The notes under the pieces: model-generated | The model's database searches: none | Told to the model about the DNA's origin: nothing | What the model saw: the letters and a program-made list of their open reading frames with translations, nothing else | Assembly: GCA_041399155.1 (NCBI GenBank) | Contig: JAWKTI010000001.1 | Location: 2,046,001-2,110,000, forward strand | Source of the DNA: Zavarzinella sp. | GTDB taxonomy: Bacteria > Planctomycetota > Planctomycetia > Gemmatales > Gemmataceae | DNA: 64,000 nucleotides | Direction of reading: 5' to 3' | Made by a program: the position numbers and the translations under genes | Shown: positions 52,645-62,363 of the stretch, one piece after another | Layout of the letters: every line of letters begins with the position of its first letter | Position numbering within the stretch: position 1 is the first letter of the stretch

Positions 52645-53819
52645 TTACGTTGAATGAGGTGGCCGATTCTCCTGCCCAGCCACTGCCACTTTTTGCTGCC
52701 TGAAATACCAGATCAGCCATATTCCTAAAGCAATTGCCCCATAGGGCTGTGGGTTCACCACTCGCACGTGGTACGAAATGTCTTTCGGGAACCACTGCCC
52801 TATCAGCATGGCCAGCAATAATCCATAGCCCAGATAAGCCAGAAAGCGGTTATTGCCTCCTGTCGTCGCCCCGATCAGAACTGCCCAGGCGGCAGGAATG
52901 GCCAGCAACATGTATGTGGCGGATTCTGTCGCCGGCCCAAAAAGGGTGCACCATAACAGGCTGCTGAACAGAGCAAATTGCCCCACTGTTCGCTCCGAAC
53001 GTGGTGTGAAAACCAGCCCACGCCATTTCAGGCAGATCGCCGCAAGTACCATTCCTGCAAGCACTTCCATGATTCGGTACGTGCGGATCGACGTGGGCAA
53101 CCCCCAAGTCATTAAAATTTTCTGAAAATCGCGGTATCCCCGATCGATACTTTGCATCGTGCGGTCTTCGGAGGCCAGCTTTTCGAACCAGAGCAAATAT
53201 TGCTGCCAACTATAGTCCCACTTTAAAAACAGTGGCAGAAAAAACAGAACAGCACTGGCAATGAGCAAACGTAACAGCAATTGGCGTGGGTAAATGATCA
53301 GAAGTAACAAGCCAAGCGAGATGGGGTAGACTTTGAAGGCCACGGCCAGTGCCAATGACCAGGCAGCCCACCAGAAGTTGCCCCGCAGAGCCCCACACAC
53401 AGCACCTGTCATCAACAGAAAAACGTACGGATTGACCTGACCGTTCTTGATATTTGGTGCGATCAACGGCAGGCTCAGGATCAGCACGTGCCACCATGGG
53501 ATACCCGGAAAGATATCCTGCCACCAGCGACAACTAATGATGACTGCACCCACGAGGCACCCACGCCAGAGAATTCCCCCAGCCACGGTGGCAACCAATG
53601 CCACGGACCCAGGAGTGCCGCAACGAAGGGACTGTAGCGATATTGGTCGTGCGTTTCTGGAAAGTCTCCATACAACGGCTGCTCATGCCAGAAATGCTCA
53701 CCTGCGCTGGCAAAAGTGATGTACAACTTCCCCTGCTTGCGTGGCAGCAAACTATGCGCGCTGACAATCAGCCACAACAGTAGCCACAAGCCCAGGGCAT
53801 GCTTCACCGTGAACTTCAT
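52645..53819 (-). pseudogene. GT87-like membrane mannosyltransferase with one frameshift
   Basis: The N-terminal part (53819 to about 53580; KHALGLWLLLWLIVSA, then YRYSPFVAALLGPWHWLPPWLG) and the remainder (from about 53576; GILWRGCLVGAVIIS onward) are in different frames. They join perfectly if the five-base C run at 53576-53580 is read as six (WLG-GILWRG). The joined protein is a polytopic DUF2029/GT87-type polyprenol-phosphate-mannose transferase of about 390 residues with 9-10 membrane helices. Its start overlaps the GT2 gene stop by four bases. One missing base could be a sequencing error or a phase-like switch. Confidence 0.75.
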
Positions 53820-54811
53820 CGGGCATCGCTGGTTGTGGAAACCTGATAGATGGTGGCAGCAGACTGATGCCGCACCATATACACAGGACGTGCCAGGGTT
53901 TCTTCATGAATACGTGCCAGATATTCGCTGAAAGCAAAGAGACAAACCCAGAATCCAAAGGCAGTGGCATGCCCACCGATGATGGCTGCATAGATCCAAC
54001 TGGGTATCGAACTGCTGGCCAGGGCTGCAATCATGCTGCCCACAAAACTAACACCAAGGCAGATCAACGCAAAAATGAGAGCCAAATGAATAGGCAAGCG
54101 TGAAAACGAAAGTAAGCCATCGCGGGCGAGCAACAACATCGACAATAATCGATACTTCGACTTTCCCGCTGCACGTGGGGGTGCGTTAAATGGAATTTCT
54201 TTCTTTTCAAACCCCAGCCACTGGACCATGCCACGCAGAAAACGCTGTTTTTCGGGTAGCGCCTGCAATGCAGTGAGCGCCCGCCTGGAAAGCAACCGGA
54301 AATCCGACACCCCCGGGCGTATATCAAGCCCGCTGATGCTGCGGAGCATTTTCATAAATAGAAACGAAGTGCCTCGCTTGAACCAGCCCAGGGAATGGTG
54401 GTTGGAGCGTATCGTCACTACTACATCAAATCCTTCCCGCCATGCCTGACACAGTTGTGGAATGACCGTAGGTGGGTGCTGCATGTCACAATCCATGCTG
54501 ATGACGGCATCGCCGGTTGCCGCATCCATCCCAGCACAAAGGGCCGCCTGGTGGCCGAAATTTCTGGAAAGCGACACATAACGCACCCGAGCATCCAGGT
54601 GCGACCAACCCATCATCAATGCCAGTGTGTGGTCTTTCGAGCCATCATCCACATAGACAATTTCCCACCGAAAGTGGGGCTGGTTTTCAATAACCTGTAC
54701 CAACGCCTGGTGAAAAATTGGCAGCACACTGGCTTCATTAAAGGCAGGCACAACGATGCTGACAGATGGCAGGTGCTTCGGTTCAACCGTGGTGCGGTTC
54801 CATGCATTCAT
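53816..54811 (-). CDS. Polyprenyl-phosphate glycosyltransferase, GT2
   Basis: The 331-residue protein resembles ArnC/GtrB-type enzymes that load sugar onto polyprenyl phosphate. The GT-A domain has SIVVPAFNEASVLP, VYVDDGSKD, SLSRNFGHQAAL and DCDMQHPP (metal DxD). Two C-terminal membrane helices follow (ALIFALICLGVSF; AIIGGHATAFGFW). It would supply the GT87-like transferase next to it; four-base overlaps join both neighbours. Confidence 0.9.
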   Translation of the reverse strand: MNAWNRTTVEPKHLPSVSIVVPAFNEASVLPIFHQALVQVIENQPHFRWEIVYVDDGSKDHTLALMMGWSHLDARVRYVSLSRNFGHQAALCAGMDAATGDAVISMDCDMQHPPTVIPQLCQAWREGFDVVVTIRSNHHSLGWFKRGTSFLFMKMLRSISGLDIRPGVSDFRLLSRRALTALQALPEKQRFLRGMVQWLGFEKKEIPFNAPPRAAGKSKYRLLSMLLLARDGLLSFSRLPIHLALIFALICLGVSFVGSMIAALASSSIPSWIYAAIIGGHATAFGFWVCLFAFSEYLARIHEETLARPVYMVRHQSAATIYQVSTTSDAR

Positions 54812-55662
54812 TGCATTTCAGTGGGTAGTACTATTTGGTAGCCAAGTTCACCAATTAATCGTCGCAAATGCATATCAAGCAAGAGTTTACGCTCGCCTTC
54901 CCTACGAATCAGTTCGCCGGTACTGCAATCGCGACCGATCAACGATTCGTCACGATACCCGGGATGGCAGCAAATTTCCAGTCGAGTTGCTGTTGAAGCT
55001 GTCTTCACCCACCTGATGAGAAAATCAGGATCTGCAACCCACTTGGGATCGGTAACACCCACCAGGGCATTGTTTTGTGGGTTTCCAGACCACTGAGAAA
55101 TGAATAATCGATGAGAAATAGACAATATTGCCCGCTTGATGCTGGCACCCTGGATTCGGCAAAGTGTTTTTGGTGATTCGACCACGTTTCGAACGTATGT
55201 ACTTTTAGGCAATGAACTTACAATTTGATGCCAGACTTTGCTTACTGGTGGAAAGATCCCACAGTGCTGGTGACAATTGACCAATTGTGGCAGGTGACCG
55301 GTTAATTCCTGAAAACGCTGTAACTGTGCCTGCCATTCCGCTTCCACTTCAGTGGCACGAATTTTTCCCAACACAATCCGCTGCAAAAACTGCTTGAGTG
55401 GGTAAAAATTGCCATCTTTCGCCACCAAACTCGGCACTAATTGTGGATCTGATATCGGGCGATCCGAAGTCAAAGTAGGGTGCCAGCCCAACTCTGCGTT
55501 TGGTTGGCTCAGTTGCCAATCTCGCACCGCCTGTGGAGCATATGGGGAATTCACCATTAAAACAGTGCCCTGGAGATGACCTGAATTCGCCAGTTCCAGA
55601 ATGGCACGCGAAGTTTCTGGCCCGAAGCCATAATCATCCGCAACAATGGTGAGTTTTTTCAC
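54808..55662 (-). CDS. YdjC/ChbG-HpnK-type carbohydrate deacetylase
   Basis: The 284-residue protein has the ChbG/HpnK metal motifs: LTIVADDYGFG (first Asp pair), GWHPTLTSD and NCHQHCGIFP (His ligands). Family members deacetylate chito-oligosaccharides or the hopanoid HpnK substrate; in this operon an envelope-sugar role is likelier. Its stop overlaps the next gene's start by four bases. Confidence 0.85.
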   Translation of the reverse strand: MKKLTIVADDYGFGPETSRAILELANSGHLQGTVLMVNSPYAPQAVRDWQLSQPNAELGWHPTLTSDRPISDPQLVPSLVAKDGNFYPLKQFLQRIVLGKIRATEVEAEWQAQLQRFQELTGHLPQLVNCHQHCGIFPPVSKVWHQIVSSLPKSTYVRNVVESPKTLCRIQGASIKRAILSISHRLFISQWSGNPQNNALVGVTDPKWVADPDFLIRWVKTASTATRLEICCHPGYRDESLIGRDCSTGELIRREGERKLLLDMHLRRLIGELGYQIVLPTEMQ

Positions 55663-55692
55663 GGCACGAATAGATAATTAATTTGATATATT

Positions 55693-57441
55693 TTAGAATG
55701 TTTCGAGATCAGCCACTTCGGGACTCAAGCGGTGCAAAGCACGTTTCAAATAGGTCCGCACCTCGTCTGCTGTTTGTAATCGCAACGCTTTTTGGGCAAT
55801 TCTGCGTGCATCAACCGTTGTCACAGAACGGACAACTTCCTTGATGACTTGAATGAAGGCTGGCCCCATGCTGAATCGACGTAAACCCATACCAAGTAAG
55901 GGTAAAACGTAACCAGGTCGGCCAGCCATTTCCCCACAGACTGTGACTGGTTTGTTGGCCTGGATTGCCGCACGGATCACACGATGGATGACCCGCAATG
56001 ATGCGGGGTGGCACGGATCGCACAGGTGGGCTACTTTGGGATTGTCTCGATCGGCAGCCATCGTGTACTGAATGAGATCGTTGGAGCCAATGCTGACAAA
56101 ATCCACTTCTTTCAGAATGTGATCGATGCACATCACCGCTGCCGGCACTTCAATCATTACCCCCAGGGGTAAGTTGGAACCAAAGGGCTTTTTTTCGCGA
56201 TAAAGCGACATCCTTGCCGAATCGACAAGCCTTTTCAATTTCCTAACTTCCTCAATGGTGCTGATCATTGGAAACATCAGGCTGACATGGCCGCGTGTGG
56301 CAGCACGCAGGACCGCACGGATCTGCATTTCAAAAAACTCCGGATGTTCCGAAGCCATACGAATACTGCGGTACCCGAGAAAGGGATTCGATTCCATGTG
56401 GTGGGGAAGATATGTGACCTGCTTATCCCCGCCAAGATCTAATGTCCGTACAATTATTCTCTTTTGTGGGCTGGCATCGATAATCTGGGAATAGCGGGCC
56501 ACCTGTTCGTCTTCAGAGGGTGCTGCCTGCTGACTTAGAAACACATATTCTGTGCGAAACAGGCCCACCCCTTCAGCACCGGCAGCCAGTGCAGCTACAG
56601 CATCCGATACGACATTGACATTTGCCAACAGTTCCACATGTTCGCCATCTCTCGTAACGGATGGCAAGTCGCGATTTTCTGCAAGTGCATGCCTTAAACT
56701 AACAAACTCACGCTGAATTTTCCGATAGGCAGTTTCAATTTCTGCCCCCGGATTAATCATGACGATGCCTTCTCGCCCATCCACAATGACCAGATCACCT
56801 GAAGAAATCTGCTTCATAATGTTGGTCAGGCCAGTCACAGCGGGTATTCCATGCCCACGGGCCAGCACTGCCGCGTGGCTGGTGGTGCCACCCGTTTCGG
56901 TAATGATCCCCGCAATCGGAAAGCGGTCGAACATCACCGTCTGCGACGGCCGAATTTCAGGTGCCACCAGAATCACAGGTTCACCTGATGCCATGTAATC
57001 TTCGTTTTCCTTGTAAGTCAGGTGAGAAATAATCTGGTCAATCACATCGTTAATGTCTGCCAGGCGTTCCCGCAGGTAATCGTCGGGAATCGCGCTAAAT
57101 AAGGTGCGATATTCTTCGAGAGTGCGGTCGAGTGCGGCGATCGCATTGACCTGATCGCGAATGATAATCCCTTTGACCTTCGATACCAGAGCGGGGTCAT
57201 TGAGCAACAAACGGTGGGCCTGAAAGATTGCAGCTTCATTTTCACCGATATCCTTTCGAACACGCTCAATCGTTGCGGTAAGTTCCGTATTAACCACATC
57301 GCAAGCCGCATCAAAGCGTCTGACTTCGGCTGAAAGTGCCGCAGAATCGATGATATCCGGATTTTTGCGGGCAAGGTGCGGGTCAATCCGCATCGCACGT
57401 GCCACGCCAATACCGGGTGAAATGGGGATCCCACGAATCAT
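55693..57441 (-). CDS. ptsI: Phosphoenolpyruvate-protein phosphotransferase (PTS enzyme I)
   Basis: Enzyme I takes phosphate from PEP and passes it to HPr. The active histidine H189 lies in TETGGTTSHAA, and later VCGEMAGRPG carries the catalytic cysteine. Length (582 residues) is normal. The start MIRGIPISPGIG follows AGGAAGAG at ATG 57441. No HPr gene or sugar-specific permease is in the window, so this may be a regulatory PTS, as in other planctomycetes. The YdjC-type gene follows 31 bases downstream. Confidence 0.95.
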   Translation of the reverse strand: MIRGIPISPGIGVARAMRIDPHLARKNPDIIDSAALSAEVRRFDAACDVVNTELTATIERVRKDIGENEAAIFQAHRLLLNDPALVSKVKGIIIRDQVNAIAALDRTLEEYRTLFSAIPDDYLRERLADINDVIDQIISHLTYKENEDYMASGEPVILVAPEIRPSQTVMFDRFPIAGIITETGGTTSHAAVLARGHGIPAVTGLTNIMKQISSGDLVIVDGREGIVMINPGAEIETAYRKIQREFVSLRHALAENRDLPSVTRDGEHVELLANVNVVSDAVAALAAGAEGVGLFRTEYVFLSQQAAPSEDEQVARYSQIIDASPQKRIIVRTLDLGGDKQVTYLPHHMESNPFLGYRSIRMASEHPEFFEMQIRAVLRAATRGHVSLMFPMISTIEEVRKLKRLVDSARMSLYREKKPFGSNLPLGVMIEVPAAVMCIDHILKEVDFVSIGSNDLIQYTMAADRDNPKVAHLCDPCHPASLRVIHRVIRAAIQANKPVTVCGEMAGRPGYVLPLLGMGLRRFSMGPAFIQVIKEVVRSVTTVDARRIAQKALRLQTADEVRTYLKRALHRLSPEVADLETF

Positions 57442-57534
57442 AGGGTTCTCTTCCTGCGAACAGAAATTCAGGCCTTCATGTCATTGATAGTAACTTTTCA
57501 GACCGAATTGTTCCAAGAAAAAAGCTATAATGGC

Positions 57535-58164
57535 ATGATGAACGCGATTGATGACGCTGTGGTGGCACAAATTGTGCCCTGTACGCAGGCAGAAGGACCT
57601 GGAAAGCGGTTTGCGTTGTGGTTTCAAGGCTGCCCGTTTCGGTGCGTGGGGTGCTGCAATCCAGAATTCCTGTCCACCCAGGGTGGCACGAAAATGGCAA
57701 TAGGCGAATTGTGTAATCAGATTGTTCGTGCCCACGAAGAACTGGGAATTGAAGGGATCACGCTGTTAGGTGGGGAGCCATTTTTTCAAGCGGGTGCGGC
57801 ACTGCAAATAGCAAAGTTCAGCCAGGAACGTGGTCTGACGGTGATGATTTTCACTGGAAATACCTTACAGGAAATAAAAACTCGGAAGAACACAGAAGAG
57901 ATCGCATTATTACAATATTGCGATATTCTGGTAGACGGTTTGTATGATGCCACCCAGCCCGACACGGAACGCAGGTGGATTGGATCCAAAAATCAACAGA
58001 TCCATTTTTTCACTGACCGATATTCTTCTACTGATGATTACTGGAAGGAACGCAATACCCTGGAACTGCGTGTGGTGGGGCAGGAAATCACCATTAATGG
58101 TTTTCCCGCCCCCGAGTGGAAGCCAGTGTGGCGAAAAATAAAACCTATTGCACCCAAAAATTAA
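57535..58164 (+). CDS. Radical-SAM activase-like protein (NrdG/4Fe-4S single-cluster type)
   Basis: I start at ATG 57535 (or 57538), because homolog-like sequence begins with IVPCTQAEGPG and the longer frame from 57478 adds unlikely residues. The cluster motif C-x3-C-x2-C is in QGCPFRCVGCC, followed by LLGGEPFFQ. About 209 residues, it fits the class III ribonucleotide-reductase activase family or an activator of another glycyl-radical enzyme; no NrdD is adjacent. It diverges from ptsI. Confidence 0.78.
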   Translation: MMNAIDDAVVAQIVPCTQAEGPGKRFALWFQGCPFRCVGCCNPEFLSTQGGTKMAIGELCNQIVRAHEELGIEGITLLGGEPFFQAGAALQIAKFSQERGLTVMIFTGNTLQEIKTRKNTEEIALLQYCDILVDGLYDATQPDTERRWIGSKNQQIHFFTDRYSSTDDYWKERNTLELRVVGQEITINGFPAPEWKPVWRKIKPIAPKN

Positions 58165-58197
58165 TTTAATTTCATTAATTTAGCCAAGATTGCTGCC

Positions 58198-59283
58198 ATG
58201 ACTTCTGCAGAAACGGAACCAGTACAAGTCACACGATTTGAAGCAAACGTGTTACGCATCATCCGGTTTTGTGTTCAGCAACTGCCCACAGCAATTGGGG
58301 TACAACTGCTGAATGGCAGCCACCCACATCAGGAATGCATGAGCAAGGCCGCCATCGCTTTAGTGAAAGATCACCTGTGCAAAGGAGTGGTGCTCAACCT
58401 AACCCGTAGTGGGGCATGGATTCGTGATCGTTTCTGGCATGGGCAAAAGGCAGTTTTTGGCCGATTGTGGGAACGGCGAAAGATTGAAGAAATCAAACTT
58501 TCGTTCACAGAAGACTCTCTGGAGTTTCTGTTCTGGCTGAATACCAATTCGCTGCGGGCACAAACAACCAGTTGGTATTCAGAACATTTTCCCCAATCGA
58601 ATGGAGATTATCTGCTGGTTTTTCTCGCCTATCGGGCAATCCGAGCGGATCATGAATTGCGCCAGGTCTGCTCACAACTGAAATTATTTCAGGAACATGC
58701 CTTAGTGCGGTTGTTTTACCCCACAGATTTTGCACGGATCAAAGCCCCACCGGCACCTGATTATTCGTTGCTTTTCCAGCCCCACCTGATCTTTCTGCTG
58801 GAAGTTTACCAAAGCGAGCTTTCACAGCAATGGTTAAAAATGGAGCACCAGAAGAGCAAAACAACCGACTGGGAACAGTATCTGCGTGATTCTGAGATTC
58901 AGCAGACTACGTTGGGCGAATTTCTCGCACAAGTGGAACGAACCAACCGCAAGGACCTGTGTCGTTTCTTTTCCAGTATGCTCTCAACGATTTTTGGCAA
59001 CGGCGAGATGAGCCTTAACTTCTGGACAGGCAATCTGCAAGCTGGTGGCCCCACCCGAATTGCAGATCGCCTGCAAACGATGCGGGCAGGTTTGGGTACA
59101 ATATCTCAGGTGCAACAGCTACAGAAGTGGTATTTCCATGCCAGAGATACTAGTTTTATGGATGAAGATTACGAAATCAGTCGACTTTGGTTGAATGAGT
59201 GGGAGCGTTTCCAATTGGGTACAATCGCCAAGACAGTCCAGAGATTACGGCAGGAAATGGAACCTTTTCAATCGAATTCGTGA
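58198..59283 (+). CDS. Uncharacterised protein at the head of the FtsH-like cluster
   Basis: The 361-residue protein is soluble, helical and rich in W, F and charged residues (FLFWLNTNSLRAQTTSWYSEHF; DADH-free middle). No domain is recognised. It starts 33 bases after the radical-SAM gene and ends 28 bases before the next cluster gene, and the same direction and close spacing suggest one operon. In described FtsH-type ternary systems, similar uncharacterised X proteins accompany the protease; that link is by context. Confidence 0.65.
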   Translation: MTSAETEPVQVTRFEANVLRIIRFCVQQLPTAIGVQLLNGSHPHQECMSKAAIALVKDHLCKGVVLNLTRSGAWIRDRFWHGQKAVFGRLWERRKIEEIKLSFTEDSLEFLFWLNTNSLRAQTTSWYSEHFPQSNGDYLLVFLAYRAIRADHELRQVCSQLKLFQEHALVRLFYPTDFARIKAPPAPDYSLLFQPHLIFLLEVYQSELSQQWLKMEHQKSKTTDWEQYLRDSEIQQTTLGEFLAQVERTNRKDLCRFFSSMLSTIFGNGEMSLNFWTGNLQAGGPTRIADRLQTMRAGLGTISQVQQLQKWYFHARDTSFMDEDYEISRLWLNEWERFQLGTIAKTVQRLRQEMEPFQSNS

Positions 59284-59311
59284 TCAAACGACTAACAGCA
59301 GGAGAAATTTC

Positions 59312-59881
59312 ATGAGCAGAGCATATCGAATTCGAGTGAAAGAAAGCATCTCTCTTGATGTGGATGCCAGCGACGAAATCTGTTCTGATCTGGAAATTCT
59401 GGAAATTCTGCCCGCAGAAACCATGTCCGATCTGCTGGCGAAAGAACTCAGCCAACGTGGGTATGTCGAAGAAGAAGGCAATCTGACAAAAAAAGTTGGC
59501 TCAGTAGTGGTCACTGTTGACCCACTTCAGGGAACCGTTTCGGTGCGTAATGAAAGCTCCGAACATGTTGATCTGCAAGTAGAGACTTCAGGAACCGCCT
59601 ACGATGATGTGGGGCCGGCTGCAGAAAAAATTCGAGAAGGATTACAAAAGGCCGCCAAAGAAGAGCTGGAACGCAAGAAAGCGAACAAACAAGAAAAGTT
59701 GCAGCGAGAAGTGAGTCAGCAACTGGAAGGTGCCTTGGCCGACGTTCGAAAAGAATTGAACGAGGCAATTAACGCCATCACACGCGAAGCCCTGAAACAG
59801 AAGGCAGCCCAAATGGGTGCTATTAAAGAAATGTCCGAAGATCCTGCTGCAGGCACGCTGACAATCAAGGTTGAGGTCTAG
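59312..59881 (+). CDS. Coiled-coil partner protein of the FtsH-like protease
   Basis: The start at ATG 59312 is set by AGGAG, giving 189 residues. The N-terminal 90 residues form a small alpha/beta unit (YRIRVKESISLDVDASDEIC; SVVVTVDPLQGTVSVRN). Residues about 105-165 are a charged coiled coil (KAAKEELERKKANKQEKLQ), and the end TLTIKVEV is a strand. It sits 29 bases before the protease gene. The architecture, two beta-rich ends around a helix, would suit an adaptor, but no function is known. Confidence 0.65.
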   Translation: MSRAYRIRVKESISLDVDASDEICSDLEILEILPAETMSDLLAKELSQRGYVEEEGNLTKKVGSVVVTVDPLQGTVSVRNESSEHVDLQVETSGTAYDDVGPAAEKIREGLQKAAKEELERKKANKQEKLQREVSQQLEGALADVRKELNEAINAITREALKQKAAQMGAIKEMSEDPAAGTLTIKVEV

Positions 59882-59910
59882 TCTCGCGGAATTTTCGCCG
59901 CACCAAAATT

Positions 59911-62091
59911 ATGAGTTTACACGTACCAGAATCCAGCCTGCCGCTGGAACTGACCATTGAACAATCAGTCGAAGCCGCCTGCGCTGCTGAATTAGCCGTG
60001 GTGTCAGATAAATTACAACGTGGGCTTCCCTGCCTGATCGAGTGTGATAAAGACCTGGCTCCTTACCTGTTTATGAATCTGCGTAACCGCTTGCGGGAAC
60101 AGCAGATACGTTGCACTTATCTGGATGGTCGACAACGTGCTGGTGATGCCGGCCAGATGCCGATGGGTGTCATGGGCACGATGATCACCCAGTTACGAGA
60201 TGCTGTGCGAGGCAGTACAGAACAAACCGATGCTCAGGGTAATGCCCTGCGTACCGTTCTGGTGCTGCCCCACCTGGACTTGTTAACCACCAGTCAGGGT
60301 GGGTTGACAGGTGAAGCTCGGGAAGTGATTGTGCTGCTCTATGAAAACCCTCTCATCATGTTTCTGGGGTTCAAGGACCCAAGCTTCCCATTGCCGAAAG
60401 TCATTGAAAACCTCTTCCCCTACCGCACCAGTTTCCTGGGATTGCCCCGCAATCAGTTGGTGCGGATGGTTACCCAACGCGAAAGCAGGAAATTTGGCAA
60501 AAACTTCAACCCGTGGGGCCTGTATAAGTACGTTTCCGGGGTGAATCCTGTCCGTTTACGGCGATTACTGTCTACTTTGGACGGGGAAGATTACCCAGCC
60601 GATCCAACATTGGCCTACAAAAAGCTACGACAATCAACATTAACAGGCACACTGGAAATCCCTAACATCGACCTACAATCGGAAATCGGTGGATATCGAC
60701 AGGTTAAGAAAAGATTACTGGATGAGATTATTGGTATATTGCGCAAGCGTGATGAAGCATCGACTGAAGCGGAAATTAAAAGATACGAAGAATTGATCCC
60801 ACGTGGGATGATTTTCTGGGGCCCACCCGGAACGGGAAAAACCTTTTTTGCCAAAGCGGTTGCTGCTGCCATCGGTGCGGCGATTACTGTTGTTTCCGGC
60901 CCGGAACTGAAATCAAAATGGGTGGGCGAGTCAGAGGAAAATCTCCGGCAGATTTTTTACAAGGCACGCCAGTCGGCACCGTCCATCATTGTATTTGATG
61001 AACTGGACTCGTTCGCCACCGCACGTGGTACGTATAGCGGCAGTGGCGTGGAACATTCCATGGTTAACCAGTTGCTGACCGAAATGGATGGATTCCAGTC
61101 GGAAGAGCTGGTTTTTGTGATTGGCACCACCAACTTTGTGGAAAGCCTCGACCCAGCACTGCTCCGTCCGGGGCGGTTTGAGTTTCACCTGCACATCCCC
61201 TACCCTGATGATGATGATCGGCGGGATATTCTGCAGATTTACAACCGAAAAATGCACTTGGAAATGACCGATGCCGTGGTTGATTATGCGGTCAAACGAA
61301 CTAGCGATTTCGTGATCGGTGCGGCTGCGGGCACTCGCTACAGTGGCGACCATCTGAATGCACTTTGCCGTTCGATCGCCCGCCTTCGACTGAAAAATAA
61401 CCTGACAGCACCAACCAGCACTGCGGATGTTGAAACGGCACTGACCGAGTGGCTGGATCGCCCCAAAATGACTCCGAAAGAAGAGTTTGTCCTGGCCACC
61501 CACGAGGCAGGTCATGCCATTGTCTCGCTGCATTGTCCACTGGCACCCGCGATTGAACGGATCACCATCGCCAGTGAAATGCATTGGTCATTCGGCTATG
61601 TCCGCCATTCCGATCCCGCCCACAAATACATTCAAACAATTGGATTTTACCTGGATATGATCTGCGTGGCACTGGGTGCACGGGAAGCGGAACGGCTGCT
61701 GCTGGATGATCTCTCTTTGGGTGCAACGGGTGATTTGCAATCCGCCACGATGATCGCCCGTGAATTGGTAGAAGTTCACGGCTATGGAGGGGGTGATGAT
61801 TTATTGCAGTACCGTCGCCTGGATAAAGGGGATCGGTTCAGCAATTTATCGGCCAAAGTTCTTGAAGAACTCGATTTGCGAGTTCGGGATGTCGTCGAAA
61901 AACAACGTCTTCGTGCCCAACAGATTATCCACGAAAATCGTCAGTTAGTAGAAACTCTGCGGGATTTGCTGCTGCAACATAAAACAATTGATGCCAGAAC
62001 TTTTGCAGAACTGGCACCTGAGAAAGCGAAAGGAATCTCGACCACAACCATTACGGCAGCCCCACCAGCAATGAGGATAAATGATGGCTGA
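59911..62091 (+). CDS. Soluble FtsH-like AAA+ zinc metalloprotease
   Basis: The 726-residue protein joins an AAA+ ATPase to an M41-type peptidase. The Walker A GPPGTGKT is near residue 304, Walker B IIVFDELDSFA near 360, and SRH-like LLRPGRFEF follows. The zinc site is HEAGH at residues 531-535, with the third ligand in SLGATGDLQSATMIARELV. There is no transmembrane N-terminus; residues 1-230 instead look like a second, inactive AAA+ unit (VLVLPHLDLLTT with no P-loop, then FLGFKDPSFP). So it is a cytoplasmic FtsH relative. It overlaps the next gene by about 11 bases. Confidence 0.9.
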   Translation: MSLHVPESSLPLELTIEQSVEAACAAELAVVSDKLQRGLPCLIECDKDLAPYLFMNLRNRLREQQIRCTYLDGRQRAGDAGQMPMGVMGTMITQLRDAVRGSTEQTDAQGNALRTVLVLPHLDLLTTSQGGLTGEAREVIVLLYENPLIMFLGFKDPSFPLPKVIENLFPYRTSFLGLPRNQLVRMVTQRESRKFGKNFNPWGLYKYVSGVNPVRLRRLLSTLDGEDYPADPTLAYKKLRQSTLTGTLEIPNIDLQSEIGGYRQVKKRLLDEIIGILRKRDEASTEAEIKRYEELIPRGMIFWGPPGTGKTFFAKAVAAAIGAAITVVSGPELKSKWVGESEENLRQIFYKARQSAPSIIVFDELDSFATARGTYSGSGVEHSMVNQLLTEMDGFQSEELVFVIGTTNFVESLDPALLRPGRFEFHLHIPYPDDDDRRDILQIYNRKMHLEMTDAVVDYAVKRTSDFVIGAAAGTRYSGDHLNALCRSIARLRLKNNLTAPTSTADVETALTEWLDRPKMTPKEEFVLATHEAGHAIVSLHCPLAPAIERITIASEMHWSFGYVRHSDPAHKYIQTIGFYLDMICVALGAREAERLLLDDLSLGATGDLQSATMIARELVEVHGYGGGDDLLQYRRLDKGDRFSNLSAKVLEELDLRVRDVVEKQRLRAQQIIHENRQLVETLRDLLLQHKTIDARTFAELAPEKAKGISTTTITAAPPAMRINDG

Positions 62092-62332
62092 AATAACCAT
62101 CCGGTTACGTCAAGACCCGGAAACAGGGAAGCACGATATTCTGATTGATCTGCGGTCGGATGATGATGCCCTGCCCCACGAACATGAACAGCAACACCGT
62201 GAAGTAGTAGAAAAACTACTGGGCAAAGAGAACGTTGGGAAAGTAATTATCGAGCGACAGGCAGAAAGAACAGCCTTGCCTGAAAATCCTCAGACAGAAG
62301 CAGAACGCCATGCACTGCAGCAGGGCGAATAA
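62081..62332 (+). CDS. Small acidic protein coupled to the FtsH-like protease
   Basis: The 83-residue product starts within the last codons of the protease gene (overlap about 11 bases), so translation is coupled. It reads as a strand-helix-strand unit, ITIRLRQDPETGKHDILIDL, followed by EHEQQHREVVEKLLGK and VIIER. A likely fixed-stoichiometry partner or substrate adaptor; family unknown. Confidence 0.68.
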   Translation: MMAEITIRLRQDPETGKHDILIDLRSDDDALPHEHEQQHREVVEKLLGKENVGKVIIERQAERTALPENPQTEAERHALQQGE

Positions 62333-62363
62333 TCTTTATTCATCAGCAAGACTCCCAAGAATT

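Noticed and set aside
57478..57534. Longer N-terminus for the radical-SAM protein
   Set aside because: The extra residues (from ATG 57478) lie in the ptsI promoter region and do not resemble the family start.
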